Source of the DNA: Dehalococcoidales bacterium
GTDB lineage: Bacteria > Chloroflexota > Dehalococcoidia > Dehalococcoidales > UBA3254
Length of the DNA: 5,289 bases
Assembly (NCBI GenBank): GCA_028718465.1
Contig: JAQULX010000241.1
Coordinates: 1 to 5,289 of the forward strand
Direction: 5' to 3'
A program made the translations under genes and the position numbers. This document shows positions 5,156 to 5,289 of this stretch, one piece after another. Every line of letters begins with the position of its first letter. Position 1 is the first letter of the stretch. The notes beneath the pieces are model-generated. The model made no database searches and was not told the DNA's origin. It saw only the letters and a program-made list of their open reading frames with translations.

Positions 5156-5289
5156 TTAAAAATATATCCTAAAAGATCTCAATTTATCAAATACTGTATT
5201 TTTTAATTCAATATGTACGCGTTGTAAAATAGGAAGAACACTTTTCCTCCGATATGCCTCCCAGTTAGCGAATTCTGAATAATTGTTAG
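5156..5289 (-). CDS. C-terminal end of an unidentified cassette protein, truncated by right edge
   Basis: A frame open from the right window edge (first full codon 5287-5285) encodes 43 residues ending RSFRIYF before TAA at 5158-5156. The stop lies 1 nt from the attC-type site, so this is very likely the gene of the preceding cassette. The visible part is amphipathic and basic, containing FANWEAYRRKSVLPIL and ELKNTVFDKL, with no motif I can assign. The start and most of the protein lie outside the window. Confidence 0.6.
   Translation of the reverse strand, partial: NNYSEFANWEAYRRKSVLPILQRVHIELKNTVFDKLRSFRIYF

Overview
The window is bacterial, and every supportable gene reads on the minus strand (right to left). 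It has two unlike halves. Positions 1-3262 hold a compact three-gene operon with its own promoter and a structured leader. Positions 3549-5289 look like a stretch of an integron gene-cassette array: short single-gene units separated by attC-type recombination sites. The organism cannot be named from sequence alone. The sigma-70 promoter, strong Shine-Dalgarno sites, intrinsic terminator and attC-type sites indicate an environmental bacterium. A Sec-type signal peptide on a DNase I-like protein fits a secreted or envelope-located enzyme.

Operon (right to left): a promoter at 3235-3262; a leader of about 130 nt carrying a 17-bp intrinsic terminator hairpin (3136-3176) ahead of the first start codon; an alpha/beta hydrolase with an intact GHSMGG nucleophile motif (2204-3094); a DNase I-like endonuclease/exonuclease/phosphatase-fold protein with a signal peptide and all main catalytic motifs (895-2229); and a protein resembling the 'MauJ' annotation family, cut by the left window edge (1-898). 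The genes overlap (26 nt, then ATGA), so they are very probably co-transcribed and translationally coupled. The last protein contains an R-x4-H motif of the kind seen in HEPN domains.

Cassette array (right to left): the C-terminal end of an unidentified protein (5156-5289); an attC-type site (5080-5154); a DUF2971-type protein (4408-5070); a second attC-type site (4289-4355); a HEPN-like protein with an RNxxxH motif (3564-4292); and a weaker attC-like palindrome (3549-3626) that encodes the last 20 or so residues of the HEPN-like protein. Orientation of the sites and genes predicts that the integrase gene and attI site lie to the right of the window, with 3549 near the distal end of the array.

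Between the halves, about 290 bases (3263-3548) have no convincing gene but several hairpins and a weak 46-codon ORF whose start overlaps the HEPN stop codon. The most interesting points are the two adjacent cassettes (DUF2971 and HEPN), which are candidates for cassette-borne defence or toxin functions, and the unusual hydrolase/nuclease/MauJ-like operon with an attenuator-like leader.
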